From the NCBI GenBank assembly GCA_963821885.1, contig CAWGFN010000002.1, forward strand, positions 310,001 through 374,000: 64,000 nt of DNA, written 5' to 3'. The position numbers were made by a program, and so were the translations under genes. Shown in pieces: positions 26,985 to 38,346 of this stretch (position 1 is the first letter of the stretch; every line of letters begins with the position of its first letter). This stretch comes from Oleiagrimonas sp963821885 (lineage in GTDB: Bacteria > Pseudomonadota > Gammaproteobacteria > Xanthomonadales > Rhodanobacteraceae). Under the pieces are notes generated by a model that saw only the letters and a list, made by a program, of their open reading frames with translations, was not told the origin of the DNA and did no database searches.

Positions 26985-27011
26985 GGCCGCCGGCATGTCC
27001 GGCGGCCTTTT
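26985..27011 (+). terminator. Rho-independent terminator of etfBA
   Basis: A perfect 9-bp stem, GGCCGCCGG (26985-26993) with CCGGCGGCC (26999-27007), closes the loop CATGT and is followed by TTTTC. It lies 21 bases beyond the etfA stop. Confidence 0.85.
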
Positions 27012-27137
27012 CATTTCCAGTCAACAACTTGCAAGCACCCCCGGCACCACCGAGCCTTTCGGGTTATCGAAGCCGGGCACGCCAACTGCTATCTTCCCGC
27101 CGAGGGGTAGCTCGCACGTGAAAGAGGACGTCACTCG

Positions 27138-29093
<1,956 letters not shown>

Positions 29094-29243
29094 GTCGGTT
29101 CACGCCGGCCCGGCATGCGGTCGCCGGACGATGCCGACTGGCAGGCATTTCGCTCCGCAGGCGGCATGTAGACTGACGTGCCACCCGGCACATGGACGCG
29201 GCGTGCGCGAATCGGCACGCCGCCGGCGAAGAGGAGAGACACG

Positions 29244-30438
29244 ATGCGCGTACTGGTTCTCGGCGGCGACGGCTTCTGCGGCTGGCCGACGTCCCTGCAC
29301 CTTTCGGCACTGGGCCACGAGGTGGCCATCGTCGACAACCTGTCGCGGCGCAACATCGACATCGAGCTCGAATGCGAGTCGCTGACGCCGATCCGCCCGA
29401 TGGGCGAACGACTGCGCGCGTGGAAGGACGTCTCCGGCCACGACATCGGCTTCCACAACTTCGACGTGGCGGTGAACTACCAGCGCCTGCTGGACCTGCT
29501 GCGCGACTGGCAGCCCAACGCCATCGTGCACTTCGCCGAGCAGCGCGCCGCGCCGTACTCGATGAAGTCCAGCCGGCACAAGCGCTACACCGTGTCCAAC
29601 AACCTCAACGCCACCAACAACGTGCTGGCGGCAGTGGTCGAGAGCGGACAGGACATCCACATCGTCCACCTGGGCACCATGGGCGTGTACGGCTACGGCA
29701 CCGCGGGCATGAAGATCCCCGAGGGCTACCTGACGGTGAAGGTGGAGGTCGAGGGCGGCGAGCTGGTCGACAACGAGATCCTGTACCCGGCCAACCCGGG
29801 CAGCATCTACCACATGACCAAGACCCAGGATCAGCTGCTGTTCCACTTCTACAACAAGAACGACAAGGTGCGCGTGACCGACCTGCACCAGGGCATCGTC
29901 TGGGGCACGCAGACCGAGCAGACGCGCCTGGACGAGCGCCTGATCAACCGCTTCGACTACGACGGCGACTACGGCACGGTGCTCAACCGCTTCCTGATGC
30001 AGGCCGCGGTGGACTACCCGCTGACCGTGCACGGCACCGGCGGCCAGACGCGCGCGTTCATCCACATCCAGGACACGGTGCGCTGCATCCAGCTGGCGCT
30101 GGAGAACCCGCCGGCCAGGGGCGACCGCGTGCACATCTTCAACCAGATGACCGAGACGCACCGCGTGCGCGACCTGGCCAGGATGATCGCCGAACGCACC
30201 GGCGCGACGATCGAGAACCTTCAGAACCCGCGCAACGAGGCCGACGAGAACGACCTGCACGTGGCCAACGACCGCTTCCTGCACCTGGGCCTGGAGCCGA
30301 TCACGCTGAGCGAGGGGCTGATGGAGGAGGTCACCGAGATCGCGAAGCAAGTACGCCGACCGCTGCGACCGCCGCAAGATCCCGTGCGTGTCGATGTGGA
30401 ATGCGCAGGTGGCCGCCCAGGCAACGCCCGCGTCCTGA
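29244..30438 (+). pseudogene. SQD1/SqdB-like UDP-sulfoquinovose synthase homologue, C-terminus shifted by a one-base insertion
   Basis: About 397 residues after correction. It is an extended SDR enzyme very close in pattern to SQD1: GGDGFCGWPTSLHLSALGHE, FAEQRAAPYSMKSSRHKRYT, NLNATNNVL, and LTVHGTGGQTRAFIHIQDTV. SQD1 makes UDP-sulfoquinovose from UDP-glucose and sulfite. The frame is intact to residue 368 (EVTEIAK). An extra C at 30348 then throws it into a long spurious frame; removing it gives KYADRCDRRKIPCVSMW and a stop at 30436. SD GAGGAGA precedes the ATG. Even uncorrected, nearly all of the domain is present. Product sugar is an inference. Confidence 0.82.
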
Positions 30439-30455
30439 GGCCGCCAGCACGGCCG

Positions 30456-31325
30456 TCAATCGGGCCTGAAGGTCCGCCGCGCGTGGAAGGCCAGGGTCAG
30501 CGCGAACAGCAGGCCCAGCAGCACCAGGAAGACCGCCCGGTCGATCACGCTGGCCGCGACGATGGCGTGGGTGTCGACATGGTGCAGCCTCTGGCTGAAC
30601 AGCAGGAAGGATTCGCGGATGCCGATGGCGCCCGGCGTCAGCGCCGCGAACAGCGAGAAGTTCGCCGCGCCGGTATAGGTCACGACCTGCGACCACGCCA
30701 CGCCGGGATCGACCACGCGCAATTCGGTGCCGTAGATGGCGACCTGGGCCACGGCCTGCGCCACGGTCGCCACCACCAGGAAACCGAGGTTGGCCGCGCT
30801 CAGCACGAGCCCCGCGGTCGCGATCCCGGCACGGCGCTCGTACAGCTTCACGACCGCCAGGCTGCCGATCACCACGGCCACGATGCCCAGGCCCGTCTGC
30901 CACCAGGGCCGCGCGCAGGCCAGCAACATGACGGCGCTGACCGTGGCGTAGGTCATGTAGTAGATCAGCGTCGCCAGAACATAGTGCTTGAAGGCCAGTC
31001 CATGCCGACGCTTCATGTACAGCCCGCGCACGGCCACGCCGCCCTGCCCCGGCACGAAGAAATTCACCAGGGTCGAATAGGCGTTGAGCAGCAGCGTCTC
31101 GCCGGCCGCCAGGGGCGCGCCGCACAGGCGCAGCGTGCCGTGCAGGGTCAGGCTCACGGCGCCGAACCAGGCCACGTACAGCAGCACCAGCATCGCCAGC
31201 ACAGGCCATGGCGTATGACCGAGCTGGCGCAGGATGTCCGGGTGACGCCACAGGTACGCGATGAAGGCGCCCAGGGTCACCAGCAGGACGAGCACCCGAA
31301 GCGCGCGCCGAAGCAACATGTTCAT
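30456..31325 (-). CDS. Flippase-like / lysylphosphatidylglycerol synthase TM-domain protein (UPF0104)
   Basis: A polytopic membrane protein of about 289 residues with 7-8 hydrophobic segments. It resembles the LPG_synthase_TM (UPF0104) family, with the conserved stretch NAYSTLVNFFVPGQGGVAVRG and, near the C-terminus, LTPGAIGIRESFLLF. Members occur in glycan and glycolipid clusters and are often annotated as flippase-like, though transport has rarely been shown. The frame opens upstream to 31469; an ATG at 31403 is an alternative start, but hydrophobic sequence begins only after 31325. It converges on the SQD1-like gene. Confidence 0.75.
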   Translation of the reverse strand: MNMLLRRALRVLVLLVTLGAFIAYLWRHPDILRQLGHTPWPVLAMLVLLYVAWFGAVSLTLHGTLRLCGAPLAAGETLLLNAYSTLVNFFVPGQGGVAVRGLYMKRRHGLAFKHYVLATLIYYMTYATVSAVMLLACARPWWQTGLGIVAVVIGSLAVVKLYERRAGIATAGLVLSAANLGFLVVATVAQAVAQVAIYGTELRVVDPGVAWSQVVTYTGAANFSLFAALTPGAIGIRESFLLFSQRLHHVDTHAIVAASVIDRAVFLVLLGLLFALTLAFHARRTFRPD

Positions 31326-31702
31326 AGGGGCAATCTGCCATCTCCAGGTCGCGCCTTCCAACCGCGTCGATCGGGCATCGACGCGCGGATCGGCGGCGCT
31401 CATGGCATGTCCCGATCCACCAGGGTGGCGCACCGGGGCGTGCAGGGTTCGCAATATAACGCACGGCACCGGGACCCGGGCCCCTCAAGCCCAAGACGCG
31501 ACTCGCCCTGCGTCAGGTGACGCGTTTATCATGCAAGGCAGGGCTGCCCGGTTCTCGTTCACGGCGGGCGGATGCCACGACCACGTCTGCACCACGACAC
31601 GCGACGCCCCGCCGGTAGCGGCGAGACCTCGCCGCCCGGCCGTCCGGATGTCGAGCACGCCGATCCGGGTCGACGTCATCCTGCACAAGGAAGCGACTTC
31701 AC
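31326..31702. other. Divergent intergenic region, flippase-like / epimerase
   Basis: About 375 bases without a convincing gene. It should carry the promoter of the epimerase and that of the flippase-like gene. A good SD, AAGGA at 31687, precedes the epimerase ATG. The AT-rich patches near 31450 (CAATATAACG) and 31530 (TTTATCATG) are the best promoter candidates. No hairpin repeat was noticed. Confidence 0.5.
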
Positions 31703-32647
31703 ATGGCTCATCCGCACTATCGACGCATCCTGGTCACCGGCGGGGCGGGCTTCATCGGCGCCAACCTTGCACGGCTCCTCCTGGCGCAGTCGCGCGAGGT
31801 GGTGGTGGTCGACGATTTGTCGATCGGCAGCGCCGCGTATCTGGATGGCCTGGACGTGGCGCTGCACGTCGGGGACATCCGCGACCCGGCGCAGCTGGCC
31901 GGCCGCTTCGACGGCATCGACGCCGTGATCCACCTGGCGGCCTGGGGCAACGTGATCGACTCGATCCAGGACCCCACCGAGAACTTCCGCGTCAACGCAC
32001 AGGGCACCCTCAACGTCCTCGACGCGGCGCGCGCGGCGGGGGTGCGCAAATTCGTCATGGCCTCCACCGGCGGCGCCCTGATGGGCAACGCGCCGCCGCC
32101 CGTCGACGAGAACTCGGTGCCGCGGCCCATCTCGCCCTATGGCGCCAGCAAGCTGGCCGGCGAGGGCTACTGCAGCGCCTTCGCCGTCTCCTACGGCCTG
32201 CCCACGGTGTGCTGCCGCTTCGGCAACGTCTACGGCCCCTACAGCGCCCACAAAAAGGGCGTCATCACGCGCTACATCCGGCAGATCGCCGGCGGCGAGA
32301 CCATCACCATCTACGGCGATGGCGAATCGATGCGCGACTACATCCACGTTGATGATCTTTGTCGCGGCATCGTGCTGGCCCTGGACGCGGACACCGGCGC
32401 ATTCGATATCTTCCACCTGGCCACCGGCAAGGGCACGCGCATCGCCGAACTGGCGGACATGATCCACGCCCTGTTCCCCGAGGCGCCGCGCCGCATCGAC
32501 CACCAGCCGGCGCGCACGGGAGAAGTGGGCCGGAATTTCGCCAGCTTCGACAAGGCCCGGGACAGGCTCGGCTTCGAGCCCCGGGTCGCGCTCGTGGATG
32601 GCCTGGCGAGCACCGTCGCGTGGTTTCGCGAACACGTCCTCACGTAA
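31703..32647 (+). CDS. NAD-dependent epimerase/dehydratase, nucleotide-sugar type
   Basis: A 314-residue extended SDR protein. The nucleotide-binding motif ILVTGGAGFIGANLAR is at the N-terminus. The catalytic pair is in MASTGGALMG and YGASKLAGEGY (YxxxK). GEGETIT-like GGETITIYGDGESMRDYIHV matches UDP-glucose 4-epimerase and UDP-glucuronate epimerase relatives. The exact sugar cannot be told. It supplies a nucleotide sugar to the polysaccharide locus, and the GT2 gene follows after 20 bases on the same strand. Confidence 0.88.
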   Translation: MAHPHYRRILVTGGAGFIGANLARLLLAQSREVVVVDDLSIGSAAYLDGLDVALHVGDIRDPAQLAGRFDGIDAVIHLAAWGNVIDSIQDPTENFRVNAQGTLNVLDAARAAGVRKFVMASTGGALMGNAPPPVDENSVPRPISPYGASKLAGEGYCSAFAVSYGLPTVCCRFGNVYGPYSAHKKGVITRYIRQIAGGETITIYGDGESMRDYIHVDDLCRGIVLALDADTGAFDIFHLATGKGTRIAELADMIHALFPEAPRRIDHQPARTGEVGRNFASFDKARDRLGFEPRVALVDGLASTVAWFREHVLT

Positions 32648-32667
32648 CCGGCCCGGGAAACCTGCCC

Positions 32668-33747
32668 ATGCACGACGTCCTGCTCCATTCCTTCCGCCCG
32701 GCCAGCATCCTCCTGGGCCTGGCGATGATGATCCTCTCGGGCCGCCGGCTGCGCGACTTCGACCGCGCCCGCGCCCGCGACACCTACCTGTTCATCATCG
32801 GCCTGCTGCTGATCCTGGTCAGCGTGCTGCCCGCCGCGCTGCGCGCGACGGCCACCCAATTCGGCCTGCCGCCCGAGCAGAACGGCGGCATCATCCTCTC
32901 GCTGATGCTGGCCATCGGCATCCTGTTCGTGCTTCTCCTGCAGGCGCTGGACCGCAGCGAGATCAACAAGCGCAAGCTCGATCTGCTCAATCGCGCCAGC
33001 TCGCTGGCGATCTTCCGCAACTCCGAGGAGTTCGGGAAACTGCCGCCGAGGCCCCAGCGCCAGACGCTGTGCATCGTGCCCGCCTACAACGAGGCGGAAA
33101 ACCTGGTGCACCTGATCGACCGCTTCGCCGCGTTGGACGGCTTCGGCACCGCGCTGACGGTGGTCATCGTCGACGACGGCAGCAGCGACCACACCGAGGA
33201 TGTGGTGCGCGGCTCCGGCTGCGTCTACCTGCGCCAGGTCACCAACCGCGGACAGGGTTCGGCGCTGCGCACGGGATATCAGCTGGCCATCGACCACGGT
33301 TACAGGTTCGCGGTCACCATCGACGCCGACGGCCAGAACAACCCGGAGGAAATCGCCCTGCTGGTCCAGCCGCTGGCCGACGACGAAGCCGATGTCGTGA
33401 TCGGCTCGCGCATCCTCGGCAAGCACGACATCACGGTGATCTGGCGGCACTGGGGCGTGAAGTTCTTCACCGCCCTGTTCAACCTCTTGAGCGGCCAGCA
33501 CATCACCGACATCTCCAGCGGCTTCAAGGCCATCAAGACGTCCACCCTCAAGCAGCTGCGCCTGTACGAGGATCAGTTCCAGGCCTCGGAATTCCTGATG
33601 CTCTCGGCCAAGACCGGCGCCCGCTTCAAGGAAGTGCCCATCCACTTCAAGCAGCGCCATTCGGGCACCAGCAAGAAGGGCAACGACCTGGTCTACGCCA
33701 TCAGGTTCTGCACCGTGCTGCTGTTCTCGTGGATTCGCTACAAGTAG
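32668..33747 (+). CDS. DUF2304-like membrane domain fused to a family 2 glycosyltransferase
   Basis: A 359-residue protein. Residues 1-115 contain two or three membrane helices and the helical stretch LDRSEINKRKLDLLNRASSL, resembling DUF2304 proteins that are usually encoded separately next to such enzymes. Residues 130-350 form a GT2 domain with TLCIVPAYNEAENL, DDGSSD at 169-174, DADGQ at 219-223, and the C-terminal FKQRHSGTSKKGNDLVYA. Relatives make polyprenyl-phosphate-linked sugars. The fusion would tie the enzyme to the membrane. It is co-directional with the epimerase and lies next to the AT-rich island. Confidence 0.82.
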   Translation: MHDVLLHSFRPASILLGLAMMILSGRRLRDFDRARARDTYLFIIGLLLILVSVLPAALRATATQFGLPPEQNGGIILSLMLAIGILFVLLLQALDRSEINKRKLDLLNRASSLAIFRNSEEFGKLPPRPQRQTLCIVPAYNEAENLVHLIDRFAALDGFGTALTVVIVDDGSSDHTEDVVRGSGCVYLRQVTNRGQGSALRTGYQLAIDHGYRFAVTIDADGQNNPEEIALLVQPLADDEADVVIGSRILGKHDITVIWRHWGVKFFTALFNLLSGQHITDISSGFKAIKTSTLKQLRLYEDQFQASEFLMLSAKTGARFKEVPIHFKQRHSGTSKKGNDLVYAIRFCTVLLFSWIRYK

Positions 33748-33800
33748 CGCACGCACTAAACCATGGCTGGCTGCTCTCGTCCATACAGCCGATCTTATGC

Positions 33801-35810
33801 TCAGGACGCTGAGGGGCTTCTCGATGCCTTCAATGCAGCAAACGTAAGCACTATGGCCAAGCAAATTAGGACATATGCTGGCGCTAGCAATCGAGGTTGA
33901 ATTCCATGAAAAGAGGAAATATCGACCAGACCGAGCAGAAGAAGTCTAGAAGCAATCAAAGACCAAACCGCCACGGCCAGCACTGCCAGCGCATCGATCC
34001 TGCGTGTAATCAACGACTGCAGGGCGAGAAAGAACACCGCAAGAAGTGCAGTACCAGCAAGCCAGGGCAAGAATATTGAATAAGCTCGGTTGAAGAACCG
34101 GAGCACTGCCATCGCAGCCCTGGTTTGAACACCGCTGTGGACATCGATATCGCCAAGATTCGTGATCGTATCGATGTACAAGGTGGCTCGACCAAATGAC
34201 CTGCTGAAATGCTGGCCACTCAGTTCTTCAAGGTTCAGAGGCAGCGTGGCACCGCTTGAATCAACGAAGCTGAAATTGCATGGGCTGCTGCATTTCAGAG
34301 TGAAATTGAAACGATCCATCGTAGCACTGGAATCCTTGAAGGCCTGAACAAGGTCCGGACTGGCATTGCGCTGTATGGGAAAGATTTGTTCTTGTCCGTT
34401 GGCCATTCTGAACTGACCTGAGACCCAGTGACCCGGCGAGGAACGGTACCAGCCGGCCACATGATATTCGTTCTGGCTTTTCAGCTGTGGCGGGGTAACA
34501 GGATTTCCAAGAAATGCGACATCTGCATCAATGGCCTTTGGAGAACCGAAATTCATTCCTTGACTAATCTCAACTGGTTCTAAGTCAGTGATCAAGCGTA
34601 TTCCTGAGTACAAGCTGGAGGGAAGCTTTCCCCATTGAGCAGCAGAAATATGGGGTAAGAGTGCAAATAGTGATGGCGAACACTTGAGCCTATGTTCGCG
34701 ACATGCTTTGGTCACCTCTTTGATCAGCTGACGATAGAAAGCTGCTGCTCTTGCAGGAGACGAGTAATAACCTTTACTTGCCACTGCATCTCGCAGTGCC
34801 CACATGAACCAACCGCCCGCAATGTCGCCACAGCTCTGTGGATACGAGGAGCATCCAAATTGCCAAGGCGTACTGCCATTGGCCGGATCAAAATAATCCT
34901 TCAGGCTGCTAAAGCTAGGACTCACAGCGTAGATGGCGAACCTCGCCTGCCGGGAAACTGGAACGTACGGTATGCGCGCCCCGGCATCCACCGATTGCAA
35001 TACACCCAGCGCATCCTTGAATGGTGCGCTATTGGTTTCCACCCCAGTGGCTTTTCCATATGCGATCCAGTTGAGGGTATGAAAGCCACCCCTAACGGTC
35101 ATGAGCGCGATAAGCGCGGCCAGCAAGGGCGTGAGTGCATCGCGCACAAACACGCGCTTTCTCCATGCGCACCATGCACCGTAGAACACGATTATGGCGA
35201 CCCCAGGCGCGATCCACACACCGGCTTCACGGGTCAGGAAGAACCAACCGGACAACAGGCCCGAAAGCAATGCCCACCGTATGCGGGCATTGGGTAACAA
35301 ATCACCAAACAATGCGTAGTACAAGGTCGCCAATACAAGCAACGTTTCACCTGGATAGATTGCTGCCCGCATGACGCTCGCGAAGAGATAGGGTGCCGGA
35401 GCCCAGAGGGTGAAAACGAAACCGAATAGTGCGAGGTTGGGCATGCTCGTTGTCCGCGAGACAACCCAGAAAAACAGACCGATGGCAGCACATTGAAAAG
35501 CAGCATGGGACAAGCCAATAGGCAATCCCAACCATGAATTCAAGGCCAGGAATGCCGGATACCCGGGGCCTTTCATCAAAGTAAATTGACTGTAGGGCCC
35601 CAACCACCTCCCAGTTGCGAGATCTTTACCCAGGGTCATGAAGAGGGCGTCGTCATGAACCAAATTTGAATGAACGGCAATCGGGGAGTGAAGCGCAACG
35701 ATCAAGAAGACAATCGTTGAAAACACAGCAATCGTTCTACGCAACAATGACGGGCTAGCCAGTCTCCAGCTGGAAAGTCGCAACGCAAGTGAACGTAAAA
35801 AGCTCATCAT
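33801..35810 (-). CDS. Large multi-pass membrane protein of unknown function in an AT-rich island
   Basis: I do not recognise this 669-residue protein. The N-terminal third has about 9 hydrophobic helices with an early acidic pair (HDDALFMTLGKDLATGRW) in the first extracytoplasmic loop, which recalls GT-C glycosyltransferases (GT39/GT83 type). The middle (about 280-560) is a soluble domain with paired cysteines (GCSSYPQSCG, KCSSPCNFSF), and four helices close the C-terminus. Its base composition is clearly more AT-rich than every neighbour, pointing to horizontal acquisition. A role in transferring a sugar to the surface glycan is inference only. Confidence 0.7.
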   Translation of the reverse strand: MMSFLRSLALRLSSWRLASPSLLRRTIAVFSTIVFLIVALHSPIAVHSNLVHDDALFMTLGKDLATGRWLGPYSQFTLMKGPGYPAFLALNSWLGLPIGLSHAAFQCAAIGLFFWVVSRTTSMPNLALFGFVFTLWAPAPYLFASVMRAAIYPGETLLVLATLYYALFGDLLPNARIRWALLSGLLSGWFFLTREAGVWIAPGVAIIVFYGAWCAWRKRVFVRDALTPLLAALIALMTVRGGFHTLNWIAYGKATGVETNSAPFKDALGVLQSVDAGARIPYVPVSRQARFAIYAVSPSFSSLKDYFDPANGSTPWQFGCSSYPQSCGDIAGGWFMWALRDAVASKGYYSSPARAAAFYRQLIKEVTKACREHRLKCSPSLFALLPHISAAQWGKLPSSLYSGIRLITDLEPVEISQGMNFGSPKAIDADVAFLGNPVTPPQLKSQNEYHVAGWYRSSPGHWVSGQFRMANGQEQIFPIQRNASPDLVQAFKDSSATMDRFNFTLKCSSPCNFSFVDSSGATLPLNLEELSGQHFSRSFGRATLYIDTITNLGDIDVHSGVQTRAAMAVLRFFNRAYSIFLPWLAGTALLAVFFLALQSLITRRIDALAVLAVAVWSLIASRLLLLGLVDISSFHGIQPRLLAPAYVLICLAIVLTFAALKASRSPSAS

Positions 35811-36027
35811 CTGACTTTCTTATGATTCCATTTCGGAAGTCGCTGGACCATGGGTGGCACGGGTTTCACGTTTCGAGTCCTTGCATGGCGTTCGACGAGG
35901 ATCGAACGAGGATCATCGGAAATACCAATAGTGCCAACGTTCCCGACCATCAATGGCAGCCTACACCCGGCCATGTCTCCGGGCGCCATGAGCCGGGCAT
36001 GCTAGGCCCATGGACCCGGAGGCAGAA
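35811..36027. other. Intergenic gap beside the AT-rich island
   Basis: A 217-base gap between two minus-strand genes. It is intermediate in base composition. I see no inverted repeats typical of an insertion sequence and no integrase or tRNA end that would mark an attachment site. Confidence 0.4.
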
Positions 36028-38298
36028 CTACTTCTCGTACATCGGCGGATAGGCCAGCTCGAACGGCGCGCCCGTCAGCGTAAGATTGGGGCTATAAGCC
36101 GGATCATGGGTCAAGGCATCGCCCCAGACCGTGATCATTTGCTCCACCTCGCGCTGGAACCGGGCTTTCTTCTCGGGCGAATCCTCGTAGCCGCGCGTGG
36201 CCGACTCGTGGTGGTACAGCTCGGCGAAAGGCGTCCACAGGTTGCGGTAGCCTGCCTTGCGCACACGAAGACAGAAATCTATATCGTTGAAGGCAACCCG
36301 AAGCGTTTCGTCCAGACCGCCGACCTCGTCGAATACCTCTCTTCGCACGAGCACGCACGCCGCCGTGACCGCGCTGAGGGTTTGCGCCAGACGCGCGCGT
36401 CCCATCTGCCCCATGTGCCCCTTGGGCTGCCCGCAGTAGGCGTGCGCCGCAACCCCGCCTACGCCGAGGATCACGCCTGCGTGCTGAATGGTGTTGTTCG
36501 GGTAATACAGCATCGCGCCGACCGCGCCGATCTCCGGGCGCATGGCGTGGCCGGCCATCTCCTCGAGCCAGTCGGGCGTGATCAGCTCGATGTCGTTGTT
36601 GACCAAGCCGATCAGCTCGCCCTGCGTGTGCGCGACGGCGACGTTGTTGAGCGCGGAATAGTTGAACGGCTTGTCGTAGGGCAGCACGCGCACGCGCGGA
36701 TCGTCCTGGATCGCGCGCAGGTAGGCCAGCGTGGTCGGCTCGCGCGACTGGTTGTCGACAATCAGGATCTCGTAATCCGGATACGTGGTCAGGCGCAGGA
36801 TCGAATCCACGCAGCGCCTGAGCAGGTGCAGGCCGTCGCGCGTGGGGATCACCAGGCTGATGCGCGGCGCGGGCGTCGGCAGGCGGTAGCGGACGCGGAA
36901 ATGGCCGCGCCGGCCGGGGATCGCCTCGGCTGCGGCATCGACACCCGTGCGCGCGAGGTGCTCGTTCACCGCGCGCAGGCCGGCCTGGTGGGCGTAGTCC
37001 TTCTCCTGCGGCGCCAGTGCCGTGGAGCCCGGGATCGCGCGCCAGTGGTAGAGCACCTTCGGGATATGCCCGATCTGCGCCGACGCCAGCCGCTCGATGC
37101 AGCGCAGCGCCAGGTCCCAGTCCTGGCTGCCCTCGTAGCCTTCGCGGAAGCCGCCCACCGCGTTGACCAGCGCGCGCTGGTACACGCCCAGGTGGCTGAT
37201 GCAGTTGTGCGACAGGAACAGGTCGGGGTTCCAGTCCGGCTTCATGTAGGGGTCGTGGCGGCACCCGTGGGCGTCGATCTTGTCCTCGTCGGAATAGATC
37301 ACGCGCCAGTCCGGGTGGGCGTCGAGCGCCAGGGCCACTTCGTGCAGGGCCAGCGGGTGCAGCTCGTCGTCGTGGTCGAGCAGCACCACGTAGTCGCCCC
37401 GGGCCATCGCCAGCGCGCTGTTGGACGTGGCCGAGATGTGCCCGTTGCGCTCGCGCGCGACGATGTGGATGCGGGCATCGTCGGCGGCGTACTCGCGCAG
37501 GATCGACAGCACCTGCGGACGGGTGGAGGCATCGTCGGCGATGCACAGTTCCCAGTGCGGGTAGACCTGGGCCTTGACGCTCTCGATGCAGCGGCGCAGC
37601 CACTGCGGATCGGTGTTCCAGGTCGGCACCAGCACCGAGAACAGCGGCGTGCGCGACAGCGCTTCCTGGCGTTCGCGGGCCTGCGCCAGGCGCGCGTCGG
37701 TCGGCGCGTCGTACAGGGCGACCCAGGCCTCGTAGGCGCCGGTATCCTGCGGCGCCGAGTCGCGGGCGTAGGCGTCGTACAGCCATTGCGCCAGGCCATG
37801 CAGGCCGCCGGTGAACAGGCGTTTCGCGGCCGCGGCCAGCACCCGCAGGCGACCGCCCACGCGCGGTTGCGCGGCGATCCTCGCGCTCAGCAGGTGCGCC
37901 AGCACGCGCGGCCGGCCAACCGGACACAGGCGCAGGCCGCCGAGGCTGAAATCGCACGGGCACACCGCCGGGTCGAAGCGCAGGCCGTGCACGTCGTGGG
38001 TGAAGCGCACGATGCCGGCGTGCTGCGACGACCCGCGCCGGACGAACGACAGGAAGATGCCCGCCGGGTCCGGCGACACGTCGGGGCCGTAGTCCGGATA
38101 CAGCGCCGGTTTCAACATCGGGCCGGCCCGGTGCGCGATCTCAAGCTCCATGCGGTACCAGCCCGCGCGCAGCGGAAACGGCGCGCCCTGGCAGGCGAAC
38201 TGCGGGTCGTTGCCGTTGACGCGCCAGACGCGCGGCTGGCCGGGCACCTGGTCCAGCTGCCGGATCGGCGCCAGTTCGAAGTCAATCCATGACGGCAT
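36028..38298 (-). CDS. Tandem two-domain family 2 glycosyltransferase
   Basis: A 756-residue protein with two GT-A domains. The first (about 205-400) has FSVLVPTWNTDPQWL, IADDASTRPQVL and VLLDHDDELHPLALHE. The second (about 470-700) has ISLVIPTRDGLHLLRRC, ILIVDNQSREPTTLAYL, GLVNNDIELITPDWLEEM and FNDIDFCLRVRKAGYRN. About 180 residues precede them. Such bifunctional enzymes build O-antigen or capsule repeats. The in-frame ATG at 38322 is an alternative. The 3' end (36050-36400) is slightly more AT-rich than the rest, as if the adjoining island's junction reached into the gene. Confidence 0.88.
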   Translation of the reverse strand: MPSWIDFELAPIRQLDQVPGQPRVWRVNGNDPQFACQGAPFPLRAGWYRMELEIAHRAGPMLKPALYPDYGPDVSPDPAGIFLSFVRRGSSQHAGIVRFTHDVHGLRFDPAVCPCDFSLGGLRLCPVGRPRVLAHLLSARIAAQPRVGGRLRVLAAAAKRLFTGGLHGLAQWLYDAYARDSAPQDTGAYEAWVALYDAPTDARLAQARERQEALSRTPLFSVLVPTWNTDPQWLRRCIESVKAQVYPHWELCIADDASTRPQVLSILREYAADDARIHIVARERNGHISATSNSALAMARGDYVVLLDHDDELHPLALHEVALALDAHPDWRVIYSDEDKIDAHGCRHDPYMKPDWNPDLFLSHNCISHLGVYQRALVNAVGGFREGYEGSQDWDLALRCIERLASAQIGHIPKVLYHWRAIPGSTALAPQEKDYAHQAGLRAVNEHLARTGVDAAAEAIPGRRGHFRVRYRLPTPAPRISLVIPTRDGLHLLRRCVDSILRLTTYPDYEILIVDNQSREPTTLAYLRAIQDDPRVRVLPYDKPFNYSALNNVAVAHTQGELIGLVNNDIELITPDWLEEMAGHAMRPEIGAVGAMLYYPNNTIQHAGVILGVGGVAAHAYCGQPKGHMGQMGRARLAQTLSAVTAACVLVRREVFDEVGGLDETLRVAFNDIDFCLRVRKAGYRNLWTPFAELYHHESATRGYEDSPEKKARFQREVEQMITVWGDALTHDPAYSPNLTLTGAPFELAYPPMYEK

Positions 38299-38346
38299 GG
38301 CCACGATTCCACATCCTCCCACGTTCCCTGTGCTGTCGCCGGTGGT

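Noticed and set aside
30439..31520. Extension of the SQD1-like frame to 31520
   Set aside because: It arises only because the frame is shifted at 30348; the extension is low-complexity and antisense to a membrane protein.
33750..36030. Insertion sequence or integrative element
   Set aside because: No transposase, integrase, terminal inverted repeats or tRNA border was found.
36010..38292. 760-codon plus-strand open frame opposite the tandem glycosyltransferase
   Set aside because: Composition is that of an antisense shadow and the minus-strand frame has clear GT2 motifs throughout.
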